64,000 nucleotides of DNA, from positions 124,001-188,000 of the forward strand of contig SVIZ01000002.1 of NCBI GenBank assembly GCA_015069205.1. The letters are read 5' to 3'. This document shows positions 52,806 to 61,843 of this stretch, piece by piece; position 1 is the stretch's first letter; each line of letters opens with the position of its first letter. Below the pieces are notes generated by a model. It searched no databases. It was not told the origin of the DNA and worked only from the letters and a program-made list of their open reading frames with translations. A program made the position numbers and the translations under genes. Source of the DNA: Oscillospiraceae bacterium. Lineage in GTDB: Bacteria; Bacillota; Clostridia; Saccharofermentanales; Saccharofermentanaceae.

Positions 52806-54593
52806 ATGGATTTCATGAAAGAGTATGAGTTTTGGTCAACAGATCCTTATTTCGATGAGGGCACGAGAAACGAACTTATCGCAATCAAGGATGACAAGAA
52901 AGAGATCGAAGACAGATTCTACAGAGATCTTGAGTTCGGTACTGCAGGCTTAAGAGGCGTGCTTGGTGCAGGAACAAACAGAATGAACGTTTATACGGTT
53001 GCAAAGGCATCCGAAGGACTTTCAAAGTATATTCATTCAGAGGGCGAAGAGGCAGTAAAAAGAGGCGTTGTTATCTCTTACGATTCAAGACATTTCTCTC
53101 CTGAATTCGCACAGATCACAGCTCAGGTCCTTGCTGCTAACGGCATTCCTTCAAGACTTTCGGATGAGCTCAGACCGGTTCCGGTACTTTCTTACTCAGT
53201 AAGATATTTCAAGGCATTTGCAGGTGTCATGATCACCGCTTCACACAACCCTTCCAAGTACAACGGATACAAGGTTTACGGTGAGGATGGCGGACAGGTT
53301 CCTCCGGAAGCAGCTGATGCAGTCCTTTCAAACATCGAGGCTATCTCAGACATCAGAACGATCAAGATGATGGACATCGAAGAAGCTAAGGCCAAGGGCC
53401 TTGTTACTTCATTCGGTCCCGAGATCGATGAGGCATTCACAAACATGCTCACAAAGCTCGTTGTCGACCAGGAGGCTATCAATAAGCAGGCTGACATGAG
53501 CATCGTTTATACTCCTCTGCACGGTTCAGGCAACAAGCCCGTAAGAAGGATCCTCGAGGCAGTGGGATTCAAGAATATCCACATCGTAAAAGAGCAGGAA
53601 CTCCCTGACGGATCTTTCCCGACGGTAAGCCTTCCAAACCCTGAGAACCCTGAGGCTCTCTCAATGGCTATCGAACTTGCAAAGAAGACAGATGCTTCTC
53701 TGGTATTCGGTACAGATCCTGACTCTGACAGAATCGGTGCTGCAGCAAAGGTTGTAGAGAACGGCGAAGTTAAGTATAAGTGCTTCTCCGGCAACCAGAT
53801 GGGCCTCATGCTCCTGGATTACATCCTTGATTCAAAGAAGAAACTCGGAACACTTCCTGATAAGTCTTTCGCCGTTACGACTATCGTTTCTTCCAAGCTC
53901 GTAAAGAGCATCTGCGATTACTACGGAGTTGAGCTCCAGGAGACGCTTACCGGATTCAAGTTCATCGGTGAGAGGATCAAGCTTGATGACGAGTTCGGCG
54001 ACAAGCACTTCCAGTTCGGATTCGAAGAGAGCTACGGATACCTCTCTGGCGTTGACGTACGTGATAAGGATGCTGTCGTAGCAGCAATGCTCATCTGCAA
54101 CATGGCGGCAGCTTCTTTCGAGAAGGGCGAGACACTTGCGGACAGACTTGACCACCTCTATGAGAAGTACGGCTACGGCGTTGAGCAGACGATCAGCTGC
54201 ACCCTCGAAGGCAAAGAGGGAATCGAGAAGATCGGCAACTGTATGGTCGAGCTCAGAAAAGAACTTACGGAATGCAAGAATCTTGCTGAAGCAAAGAACC
54301 TTCTCGGCGGCGCTTCCGTAGTTGCAGTAAGAGACTATAAGGAGTCCAAGCGCTACGTATTTACAGACAGTGGTGTAGATGTTGAAGAGATCACACTTCC
54401 CAAGTCCAATGTTCTTCTTTATGAGCTCGGCGGCAACAAGGGTATCGACTGGGCATGCGCAAGACCTTCAGGCACAGAGCCCAAGCTCAAGATCTATATG
54501 GGTGTATACGATGCTGATGAGGCAGCCGCTAAAGCTTCATTCGAGACCATCAAAGGTCAGGTTGAAGGATACGTTAAGTCAAAACTCGCTTAA
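52806..54593 (+). CDS. pgcA: Phosphoglucomutase/phosphomannomutase
   Basis: The 595-residue alpha-D-phosphohexomutase has the phosphoserine loop 'TASHNPSKYNGYKVYG', the Mg-binding loop 'GTDPDSDRIG', the sugar-binding 'GFEESYGYL' and the phosphate-binding 'RPSGTEPKLKIY'. Its length matches the PgcA type of Firmicutes. It links glucose-1-phosphate, which the GH94 enzymes produce, to glucose-6-phosphate, and runs the other way for UDP-glucose. ATG 52806 follows GGAGG. Its stop overlaps that of the convergent HAD gene by 4 nt. Confidence 0.94.
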   Translation: MDFMKEYEFWSTDPYFDEGTRNELIAIKDDKKEIEDRFYRDLEFGTAGLRGVLGAGTNRMNVYTVAKASEGLSKYIHSEGEEAVKRGVVISYDSRHFSPEFAQITAQVLAANGIPSRLSDELRPVPVLSYSVRYFKAFAGVMITASHNPSKYNGYKVYGEDGGQVPPEAADAVLSNIEAISDIRTIKMMDIEEAKAKGLVTSFGPEIDEAFTNMLTKLVVDQEAINKQADMSIVYTPLHGSGNKPVRRILEAVGFKNIHIVKEQELPDGSFPTVSLPNPENPEALSMAIELAKKTDASLVFGTDPDSDRIGAAAKVVENGEVKYKCFSGNQMGLMLLDYILDSKKKLGTLPDKSFAVTTIVSSKLVKSICDYYGVELQETLTGFKFIGERIKLDDEFGDKHFQFGFEESYGYLSGVDVRDKDAVVAAMLICNMAAASFEKGETLADRLDHLYEKYGYGVEQTISCTLEGKEGIEKIGNCMVELRKELTECKNLAEAKNLLGGASVVAVRDYKESKRYVFTDSGVDVEEITLPKSNVLLYELGGNKGIDWACARPSGTEPKLKIYMGVYDADEAAAKASFETIKGQVEGYVKSKLA

Positions 54594-55423
54594 AAAGATT
54601 GGGCCAGCGGAATAACGAATTCATAGACAGCCTTGGCAAAGCCGAGGCTGTCATAATTTGCAGAGATATATTCGGCGGCTTTTTTGGCTCCGTCGGTAGC
54701 ATTACCCACTGCGATACCGTGTGATGCCATCGATATCATGGAAACATCGTTCTCGTTGTCGCCTATTGCGAACGTATTGGAACGGGGAATGCCGAGATAG
54801 TCAGCAAGACTTAGCAGGGCATCGCCTTTGGAAGTCCCCTTCGGCATGATGTCGTACAGATCAGGTCCTGAGCAGATCGCCTCAAGCTCCGGATCGGCTG
54901 ACAGGATGTCATATATGGTCTTGTTGGGCTTTATCAGAAGGATCTTGTTAAAGTGAGGTATGACTTCCTTCTCGGGATAATCCATGCCGATGTCGATGAT
55001 GGGTGACTGCTTGGCAGGTTCAACACCTTCGTTATAGCCTTCAACGAAGAATTTCCTGGATGAGCAGGGTGCGAAAAAGATGCCTTCATCAGAGTAGAGA
55101 GTTGCATCCGCATCGTTATCGAGGAGATATCTCAAAAGCGTTCTGATCTTTTTATCTTCGAAATCCCTTGACGCAAACTGTTTTCTCGTGCGGGCATCGA
55201 AAAGCGAACCGCCGTTGCTCGTGATGATGGGTACATCGATCTCTAAGTTTTCTGCGAATTTGCCTACGAGAAAAGAAGATCTTCCTGTTGCGATGGTAAA
55301 CGCTATGCCTGCATTTTTAAGTGCTTTGATCGCTTCTTTATTACCATCAGGCACATCCTTGCCGGGTGCAAGGAGAGTGAAATCCATATCTGCTGTGAGA
55401 AGGGCTTTGTATTCTTTTGACAT
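54590..55423 (-). CDS. Cof-type HAD-IIB phosphatase
   Basis: The 277-residue protein has HAD motif I 'TADMDFTLLAPG' (D-M-D, second Asp retained), motif II 'TIATGRS', the type IIB cap with 'ITSNGGSLFDA', motif III Lys in 'PKGTSKGDALLSLADYLG' and motif IV 'AIGDNENDVSMISMASHGIAVGNA'. Such enzymes remove phosphate from sugar phosphates or cofactors; substrate unknown. It is a single gene sharing its 3' end with phosphoglucomutase in the opposite direction. Confidence 0.9.
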   Translation of the reverse strand: MSKEYKALLTADMDFTLLAPGKDVPDGNKEAIKALKNAGIAFTIATGRSSFLVGKFAENLEIDVPIITSNGGSLFDARTRKQFASRDFEDKKIRTLLRYLLDNDADATLYSDEGIFFAPCSSRKFFVEGYNEGVEPAKQSPIIDIGMDYPEKEVIPHFNKILLIKPNKTIYDILSADPELEAICSGPDLYDIMPKGTSKGDALLSLADYLGIPRSNTFAIGDNENDVSMISMASHGIAVGNATDGAKKAAEYISANYDSLGFAKAVYEFVIPLAQSF

Positions 55424-55517
55424 GTTCTTTTCGGCTCCGTGGACAAATATAAACGATTTTACAACAACGGCTGAAAATTATATCGCATTTTTTTAATATT
55501 ATGACCATTCGCCGTGG

Positions 55518-55550
55518 TTGAAGTTTGCAAAAACAATGTTTATTATTGTT
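55518..55550 (+). promoter_or_regulatory. Promoter of the VanW gene with overlapping inverted repeat
   Basis: TTGAAG (55518-55523) and TATTAT (55541-55546) are 17 bp apart. An inverted repeat AACAAT/ATTGTT (55532-55537 with 55545-55550) overlaps the -10 box, as a repressor site could. Confidence 0.55.
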
Positions 55551-55596
55551 TAGGATTTCAAAGTATATCTTTGTTATATGCGAGGGTTAGACGTTA

Positions 55597-57648
55597 ATGA
55601 AGAAAACAGGAGGACAGGCTCAGGGCGGTTCAAAGCCCTTAGAAGTAAGGAGCTCACAGCTCGTGCCTGTTAACAATGCTTCAAAAAGCTTAAAGGCAGC
55701 AGAAAGCATGTCTTCCAAGCCCGAAGTGAAAGCAGAGCCTGAATTCGATTACAGAAGTCTCGGAAAGATCTCTTCCGGTGATACTTCAACCAAATCCAAG
55801 TCCAAATCAAAATCAAGCAAGAAGAGCAGCAAGTCAACAGGTGCAGAGTACGGCTTTGTAAAGGGCGGCAATAAGGGCAGCAGATTTAAGAATAATCCCT
55901 ATGCTCCTTTCATGGTGATCGCAGCATCAGTTCTCCTCGTTGCAGGCGTTGTGCTTGCAGTTCTCTACTATATCGGTGCATTCGAAGAGAAAGTCCAGGT
56001 CACTCTTGCCGACGGTACAGTCACCAAGATCACTACAGAGCAGGCATACGCAGAGCTCCAGACAGATAAGTTCTACTCAGGCATCGTTATCGACGGCATC
56101 GACGTAGGCGGCATGACTTACGATGAGGCATTCAATGCCATTACCGCTAATCAGCCGGCCAAGCCCCTTTCAGTCGATATCAGATTAAGCCTTGCAGGCA
56201 AGCTACTTTATCTTGATTTTTCTGATGCTACTTTCGAGTACAACACACGTCAGATCCTTGATGAAGCTTATGCAATGTACAGACTTCCCGCTGAAGCTGA
56301 CCTGACACAGGTTGTTGAATGCTACAACAACGTCCAGCAGCTTAAGAACACCCCCAAGACATACAAGACAGCTTACACAATCCAGATCGAGAGTGTTAAC
56401 GAGAGGATCAATAAAGTTCTCGACCTTTATGTTGATGAATTCGCTTTGGTAAAGAACGCTTCCATCGAGAGCTTCGACATGGAAACCAGCGAATTCGTGA
56501 TCTCACCCGAGAAGACCGGTTATGCCATCGACGTTGAGGGCACTGCCAAAGAAGTAAAGGCTCTTTTCGATTCCCAGGTATATTCCGGAATAATCGAAGT
56601 TCCCACTGAGGTTAAGGAGCCTGAGATCACCGAGGCCATGATCAGAGAGAACGTCGGCCTTATCGGTGACTGCCAGACGAGCTGCTCTAACAACTCTAAC
56701 CGTAACAGCAACATCAGCCAGGCTTGTGACAACATGAACGGCACGATCCTCCAGCCGGGCCAGGTATTTTCTTTCAACGAAGTAGTCGGACAGAGAACTG
56801 CCGAGAACGGATTCAAGGAAGCAACAGTTATCCTCGGAGGCCAGTACGAGCAGGGCTTAGGCGGCGGTATCTGCCAGGCCAGCACGACACTTTACAATGC
56901 CGTGCTCGAAGCAAACCTTGCAATAGTTGAGCGTAATGCACACGCATGGCCTTCCGATTACGTACAGACAGGTCTTGATGCCACGGTCGACTGGCCGGCA
57001 TTGGACTTCAAGTTCAAGAACGACACTAACTATCAGGTAATCATCGTTACATGGTTTGACTGGGATGAGAGAACGGTTAATGCCGAGATCTACGGCCAGA
57101 AACTTCCTGACGGCCAGTACATCGAGATCGAAGCCGTTATCACCAGCACAACACCTGCAGGTCCTGATGAATATGTTGAAGACAAGGAACTGCCCACAGG
57201 TCAGACAAAGACTATCAGACAGGCTCACGAGGGAATGACAGCCAAGGCTTATAAGGTCTGGTACAATTCCGACGGCGAAGAGATCAACCGCGAACTTTAC
57301 AACGAAACGACATACTATCCTTTCGGACGAAGGATCGGAGTAGGTGTTCTTAATCCTGACGGCACTTATGCCACGATGGACAAGAAGACCGGTGAGATCA
57401 CGTCACAGATAATGACACCTACACCGGGCCCTACAGCTACACCTGAGCCGACACCGACACCGGAACCGACTCCTGAGCCGACGGAAACCACACAAGCACC
57501 AACGGAACCGCCTGAAACTACACCGGAACCGACAACGACGGAAGCTCCAACGGAACCTTCACAGGAACAGCCGACGGAAACACCAACAGAAACTCAGCCG
57601 GAACCTCAACAGGAATCTCCCGAAGGCGATGGAGCAGAGACTCCGTAA
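55597..57648 (+). CDS. VanW-family cell-envelope protein
   Basis: The 683-residue protein has a long Ser/Lys-rich cytoplasmic N-terminus (residues 1-103), one membrane helix (104-127), two 'peptidoglycan-binding-like' domains between 140 and 340 ('YSGIVIDGIDVGGMTYDEAF'), the VanW domain ('NSNISQACDNMNGTILQPGQ', then 'GGGICQASTTLYNAVLEANL'), a G5-like part and a Pro/Thr/Glu-rich tail of about 75 residues. VanW domains occur in vancomycin-resistance loci and in many wall proteins; the role is not established. The extracellular tail may cross the wall. Its own promoter and terminator make it monocistronic. Confidence 0.9.
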   Translation: MKKTGGQAQGGSKPLEVRSSQLVPVNNASKSLKAAESMSSKPEVKAEPEFDYRSLGKISSGDTSTKSKSKSKSSKKSSKSTGAEYGFVKGGNKGSRFKNNPYAPFMVIAASVLLVAGVVLAVLYYIGAFEEKVQVTLADGTVTKITTEQAYAELQTDKFYSGIVIDGIDVGGMTYDEAFNAITANQPAKPLSVDIRLSLAGKLLYLDFSDATFEYNTRQILDEAYAMYRLPAEADLTQVVECYNNVQQLKNTPKTYKTAYTIQIESVNERINKVLDLYVDEFALVKNASIESFDMETSEFVISPEKTGYAIDVEGTAKEVKALFDSQVYSGIIEVPTEVKEPEITEAMIRENVGLIGDCQTSCSNNSNRNSNISQACDNMNGTILQPGQVFSFNEVVGQRTAENGFKEATVILGGQYEQGLGGGICQASTTLYNAVLEANLAIVERNAHAWPSDYVQTGLDATVDWPALDFKFKNDTNYQVIIVTWFDWDERTVNAEIYGQKLPDGQYIEIEAVITSTTPAGPDEYVEDKELPTGQTKTIRQAHEGMTAKAYKVWYNSDGEEINRELYNETTYYPFGRRIGVGVLNPDGTYATMDKKTGEITSQIMTPTPGPTATPEPTPTPEPTPEPTETTQAPTEPPETTPEPTTTEAPTEPSQEQPTETPTETQPEPQQESPEGDGAETP

Positions 57649-57675
57649 TCTGGAACAATAACATAAACGATTCAG

Positions 57676-57703
57676 GGAATGTCTCAATGAGGCATTCCTT
57701 TTT
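57676..57703 (+). terminator. Rho-independent terminator after the VanW gene
   Basis: An 8-bp stem (57676-57683 with 57691-57698, one G-U) with a 7-nt loop is followed by T5. Confidence 0.85.
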
Positions 57704-57718
57704 CGATACGTGAGCAAT

Positions 57719-57978
57719 TTTATTTACTGGGATCCGAAAGCTGCATTTCAGTAAGTAAAAATCGGGTATATGTGTTTCTAAAGGCACTCAATTTACTTAC
57801 CAGATTTGAAAAATCCTGATTTGGTAAGTAAAAAAGCAAAGATCATGGCGACAGAATGGCTATTTTTACTTACCAGAATCCAAAAATGCATTTTTGGTAA
57901 GTAAAACCCTGAAAAGCAACACCGGGGAAGCACATATTTTACTTACCAAAAATCAAAAACTCATTTTCAGTAAGTAAA
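57719..57978. repeat. Array of four 41-bp palindromes with 32-bp unique spacers (73-bp period)
   Basis: Units start at 57719, 57792, 57865 and 57938, exactly 73 bp apart. Each is an 11-bp left arm (consensus TTTACTTACCA), a 19-bp variable centre and an 11-bp right arm (TGGTAAGTAAA or CAGTAAGTAAA). The three spacers (57760-57791, 57833-57864, 57906-57937) are each 32 bp and unrelated to each other. Units 2 and 3 have perfect arms; unit 1 has one T-G pair, while its TG/CA arm ends differ from units 2-3 yet still pair; unit 4 has two mismatches. Unit 3 also contains an 18-bp palindrome at 57880-57897. No fifth unit is found one period to either side, and no cas gene is near. Confidence 0.9.
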
Positions 57979-58176
57979 CCGCTGACGGGCAGGTAAGATT
58001 TTCTCCACACCCAATAATTTCCTAAATAACTATATTTATAAAAAATAAACTGTAAATTTGTCTCATTTATGCCCCAAATATATTTCGAAAGGGTTTATAA
58101 TTATTCAGTTATTTATAGTAGGTACTTCTATGCGTAGATTTACCTGCGACAAGAAATTCCAAAGGAGATCATGTTT
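57979..58176 (+). promoter_or_regulatory. Upstream region of the pyruvate:ferredoxin oxidoreductase gene
   Basis: No gene is seen in these 198 bp. The region is A/T-rich. A TATAAT-like -10 lies near 58095-58100 without a good -35. The ribosome binding site AAAGGAG is near 58161-58167. Together with the palindrome array this makes a gene-free stretch of about 530 bp between the VanW gene and nifJ. Confidence 0.4.
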
Positions 58177-61100
58177 ATGGCAGAACTGACAAAGAAAACC
58201 ATGGACGGTAACGAGGCTGCTGCGTATACTTCGTATGCATTTACTGAGAACGCTGCAATTTACCCTATTACACCGTCATCGCCGATGGCTGACCACACAG
58301 ACCAATGGGCTCAGCAGGGCAGAAAGAATATTTTCGGACAGACGGTTAACATCGTCGAGATGGAGTCTGAGGGAGGCGCTGCAGGTGCTGTTCACGGCTC
58401 ACTCGCTACAGGTGCTTTAACCACAACTTACACCGCATCACAGGGTCTCCTTTTGATGATTCCTAACATGTACAAGATCGCAGGTGAGTTGCTCCCTTGC
58501 GTATTCCATGTTTCCGCAAGAGCTCTTGCTGCTCATGCGCTCAACATCTTCGGTGACCACGCAGACGTATATGCTTGCCGTCAGACAGGTTTCGCAATGC
58601 TCTGCTCCAACTCCGTTCAGGAAGTTGCAGACCTCGCTGCAGTAGCTCACCTTGCTTCAATCAAGACAAGAGTTCCTTTCCTCCACTTCTTCGATGGTTT
58701 CCGTACATCACACGAGATCCAGAAGATCGAGGTTATCGATTACGATACACTCGGATCATTGGTTGACTACGATGCAATCAAGGAATTCCGTAAGAGATCA
58801 CTTTCACCTAACCACCCGACACTCCGTGGTACAGCTCAGAACCCTGATATCTACTTCCAGGGCAGAGAAGCTTCCAACCCCTTCTATCTTGCAGTACCTG
58901 ATCAGGTTCAGTACTACATGGATAAGATCAACGAGATCCGTGGCACAGACTACAAGCTCTTCAATTACTATGGTGCAGCTGATGCTGACCGCGTAATCAT
59001 CGCTATGGGTTCTGTCTGCGAGACAGCTGAAGAAGTTATCGACTTCCTCAACGCTCACGGTGAGAAGGTTGGTCTCGTTAAGGTTCACCTCTATCGTCCT
59101 TTCTCAGCTGAGAAGCTCCTCGAGGCAATCCCTTCAACTGTTAAGGCTATCGCAGTTCTCGACAGAACAAAGGAACCCGGTTCTTATGCAGAGCCTCTCT
59201 TCCTCGACGTTGCTGCAGCTTATGTTGGCAAGAATGCTCCTAAGCTCATCGGCGGCCGTTATGGTATGGGTTCTAAGGACACAACACCTGAGTGCGTTCT
59301 CGCAGTATTCAAGGAACTCAAGAAGGATCAGCCTAAGGAAAGATTCACGATCGGTATCGATGATGACGTTACATTCCTTTCACTTGATTGCTCCGAGTCC
59401 ATCGAAGTTGCAGGTGAAGGCGTTGTTCAGGCTAGATTCTGGGGTCTCGGCGCAGACGGTACAGTTGGTGCTAACAAGAACTCCATCAAGATCATCGGTG
59501 ACCACACAGACAAGTACGCTCAGGCTTACTTCTCTTATGACTCTAAGAAGTCCGGCGGTATCACGATCTCTGACTTGAGATTCGGTGACACACCTATCCG
59601 TTCTACATACCTCATCAACAAGGCTGACTTCGTAGCTTGCCACAACCAGTCTTATGTTTATGAGTACGATATGCTCTCAACACTCAAGCCGGGTGGAACA
59701 TTCCTCCTCAACACACAGTGGACAAGAGAAGAGCTTGAGGAGAGACTCCCCGGCTCTATGAAGAGATATATCGCTAACAACAACATCAAGTTCTACACAA
59801 TCGATGCTGTTGCTAAGGCTAAGGAGATCGGTCTCGGCGGAAGAATCAACACAATCTGCCAGTCTGCATTCTTCAAGCTTTCAGGCATCCTTCCTGTTGA
59901 CCAGGCTGTTGACTACATGAAGAAGGCAGCTCTCAAGTCTTATGGTAAGAAGGGTGACGATATCGTTCAGATGAACTATGCTGCTATCGACGCAGGTGTT
60001 GATGCAGTTGTTGCAGTTGACATTCCTGATTCCTGGAAGACAGCTGAGGATAAGCCGGTTGAGAAGAAGGCTGTTCCTGAGTTCATCGAGAAGGTTGTTA
60101 ACGTAATGAACAGACAGGAAGGTAACTCTCTCCCTGTATCTACATTCGTAGGTATGGAAGACGGTACATTCCCTCAGGGTACAGCAGCTTACGAGAAGCG
60201 TGGTACAGCAGTAGATATTCCTGTATGGGATGCTGCTAAGTGTATTCAGTGTAACCAGTGCTCCATCGTTTGCCCTCACGCTGCTATCCGTCCTTTCCTC
60301 CTCACAGAGGAAGAGGCTGCAAATGCACCTTTCGAGACAAAGGCAGGCATGAAGCCTTACGACAACTACAAGTTCAGAATCCAGGTTTCCGCTATGGACT
60401 GTCTCTCTTGCGGTGTCTGCGTTGAGACATGTATCGCTAAGGAGAAGGCAATCGTTATGGCTCCTCTTAAGGACAACCTTAAGGAAGCTGAGAACTGGGA
60501 TTACTGTATTGCTCTCTCTCACAAGGATAACCCGATGGCTAAGGCTAATGTTAAGGGTTCTCAGTTCGAGCAGCCGCTCCTCGAGTTCTCCGGCGCATGT
60601 GCAGGCTGCGGTGAGACACCTTATGCTAAGCTCCTCACACAGCTCTTCGGTGACAGAATGCAGATCTCCAATGCTACAGGTTGTTCTTCAATCTGGGGTG
60701 GTTCTGCTCCTTCTATGCCTTACACAACAAACTACAGAGGTTTCGGTCCTGCATGGGGCAACTCACTCTTCGAAGATAACGCTGAGCACGGTCTCGGTAT
60801 GTATCTCGGTTACAAGCAGCTCAGATCAAGAGCTAAGATGCTCGTTGAAGAGACAGTAGCTTCTACATCTTCTGATGATTTCAAGGCTGCAGCTCAGGCT
60901 TGGCTCGACGGATTCAATTCTGCTGAGAACACACGTGAGATCGCAGAGAAGCTCGCTGAGGCTCTCAAGGCTGAAGGTTCTGATTCTGCTAAGAAGGCTC
61001 TCGAGTATGAGGACTTCTTCATGAAGAGATCACAGTGGATCATCGGTGGTGACGGATGGGCTTACGATATCGGTTACGGCGGACTCGACCACGTTCTCGC

Positions 61101-61680
61101 TACAGGTGAAGATGTTAACGTTCTTGTACTCGATACAGAGGTTTACTCCAACACAGGCGGACAGGCTTCCAAGTCCACACCTCAAGGTGCTGTTGCTCAG
61201 TTCGCTGCAGGCGGTAAGCACGTTAAGAAGAAGGATCTCGGTATGATGGCTATGAGCTACGGCTACGTTTACGTTGCTCAGGTTGCTATGGGATCTGACA
61301 AGAACCAGCTCATCAAGGCATTCACAGAAGCAGAAGCTTACCATGGACCTTCCCTCGTTATCTGCTATGCTCCTTGTATCAACCACGGTATCAAGGGCGG
61401 CCTTAAGGTAGCTCAGAACAGAGAGAAGCAGGCTGTTGAGTGCGGTTACTGGCACCTCTTCAGATTCAATCCTTCTCTCGCTGCAGAAGGTAAGAATCCT
61501 TTCACACTCGATTCCAAGGAGCCTACAGCAGACTTCTTTGAATTCCTCAAGGCTGAGGTTCGTTATAACTCACTCTACAAGAAGTATGATGCTGAGGTTG
61601 TTGACGGTCTCTTCCAGAGATGCTATCAGGATTCAAGAGATCGTTATGCTTCTTACGTTAAGAAGGCTAACGAGGCTTAA
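58177..61680 (+). CDS. nifJ: Pyruvate:ferredoxin (flavodoxin) oxidoreductase, single chain
   Basis: The 1167-residue homodimeric enzyme oxidises pyruvate with CoA to acetyl-CoA and CO2, giving electrons to ferredoxin. Domains in order: pyruvate-binding domain I ('ENAAIYPITPSSPMADHTDQWA'), the CoA/transketolase-like middle, the EKR/2x[4Fe-4S] ferredoxin domain (CIQCNQCSIVCP near 689 and CLSCGVCVETC near 742), and the TPP domain with the proximal cluster 'CAGCGETPY', 'GGDGWAYDIGYGGLDH' and 'TEVYSNTGGQ'. The ATG at 58177 is 9 nt after GGAG; an ATG six bases earlier is too close to it. Codon use is extremely biased, as in very highly expressed genes. Confidence 0.97.
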   Translation: MAELTKKTMDGNEAAAYTSYAFTENAAIYPITPSSPMADHTDQWAQQGRKNIFGQTVNIVEMESEGGAAGAVHGSLATGALTTTYTASQGLLLMIPNMYKIAGELLPCVFHVSARALAAHALNIFGDHADVYACRQTGFAMLCSNSVQEVADLAAVAHLASIKTRVPFLHFFDGFRTSHEIQKIEVIDYDTLGSLVDYDAIKEFRKRSLSPNHPTLRGTAQNPDIYFQGREASNPFYLAVPDQVQYYMDKINEIRGTDYKLFNYYGAADADRVIIAMGSVCETAEEVIDFLNAHGEKVGLVKVHLYRPFSAEKLLEAIPSTVKAIAVLDRTKEPGSYAEPLFLDVAAAYVGKNAPKLIGGRYGMGSKDTTPECVLAVFKELKKDQPKERFTIGIDDDVTFLSLDCSESIEVAGEGVVQARFWGLGADGTVGANKNSIKIIGDHTDKYAQAYFSYDSKKSGGITISDLRFGDTPIRSTYLINKADFVACHNQSYVYEYDMLSTLKPGGTFLLNTQWTREELEERLPGSMKRYIANNNIKFYTIDAVAKAKEIGLGGRINTICQSAFFKLSGILPVDQAVDYMKKAALKSYGKKGDDIVQMNYAAIDAGVDAVVAVDIPDSWKTAEDKPVEKKAVPEFIEKVVNVMNRQEGNSLPVSTFVGMEDGTFPQGTAAYEKRGTAVDIPVWDAAKCIQCNQCSIVCPHAAIRPFLLTEEEAANAPFETKAGMKPYDNYKFRIQVSAMDCLSCGVCVETCIAKEKAIVMAPLKDNLKEAENWDYCIALSHKDNPMAKANVKGSQFEQPLLEFSGACAGCGETPYAKLLTQLFGDRMQISNATGCSSIWGGSAPSMPYTTNYRGFGPAWGNSLFEDNAEHGLGMYLGYKQLRSRAKMLVEETVASTSSDDFKAAAQAWLDGFNSAENTREIAEKLAEALKAEGSDSAKKALEYEDFFMKRSQWIIGGDGWAYDIGYGGLDHVLATGEDVNVLVLDTEVYSNTGGQASKSTPQGAVAQFAAGGKHVKKKDLGMMAMSYGYVYVAQVAMGSDKNQLIKAFTEAEAYHGPSLVICYAPCINHGIKGGLKVAQNREKQAVECGYWHLFRFNPSLAAEGKNPFTLDSKEPTADFFEFLKAEVRYNSLYKKYDAEVVDGLFQRCYQDSRDRYASYVKKANEA

Positions 61681-61714
61681 TCCTTAAGCTTTAGATCTAA
61701 CAAATCGAAATCGG

Positions 61715-61742
61715 GGCTGTCCCATCAGGGGCAGCCTCTTTT
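61715..61742 (+). terminator. Rho-independent terminator after nifJ
   Basis: A 9-bp GC-rich stem (61715-61723 with 61728-61736, one G-U) with a 4-nt loop is followed by TCTTTT. Confidence 0.88.
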
Positions 61743-61797
61743 GTCCTTATAACGGGAAAGTTTGCCCCAAACTGTACCCAATCGTGTACATAATCCA

Positions 61798-61806
61798 TGC
61801 TATAAT
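61798..61806 (+). promoter_or_regulatory. Extended -10 promoter of the dnaD operon
   Basis: TGC-TATAAT at 61798-61806, 38 bp before the DnaD start; no clear -35, as is common for extended -10 promoters. Confidence 0.5.
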
Positions 61807-61843
61807 TAGCAAAGCAATTTAAGGAAGAGAGTTCTTATTTGGA

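Noticed and set aside
57719..57978. A standard CRISPR array
   Set aside because: Length pattern fits (41-bp repeats, 32-bp spacers), but the 19-bp repeat centres differ between units, there are only four units, and no cas gene or typical leader is in the window.
59881..60522. Minus-strand 213-codon open frame
   Set aside because: It is antisense to nifJ, whose strong codon bias leaves long open frames on the other strand.
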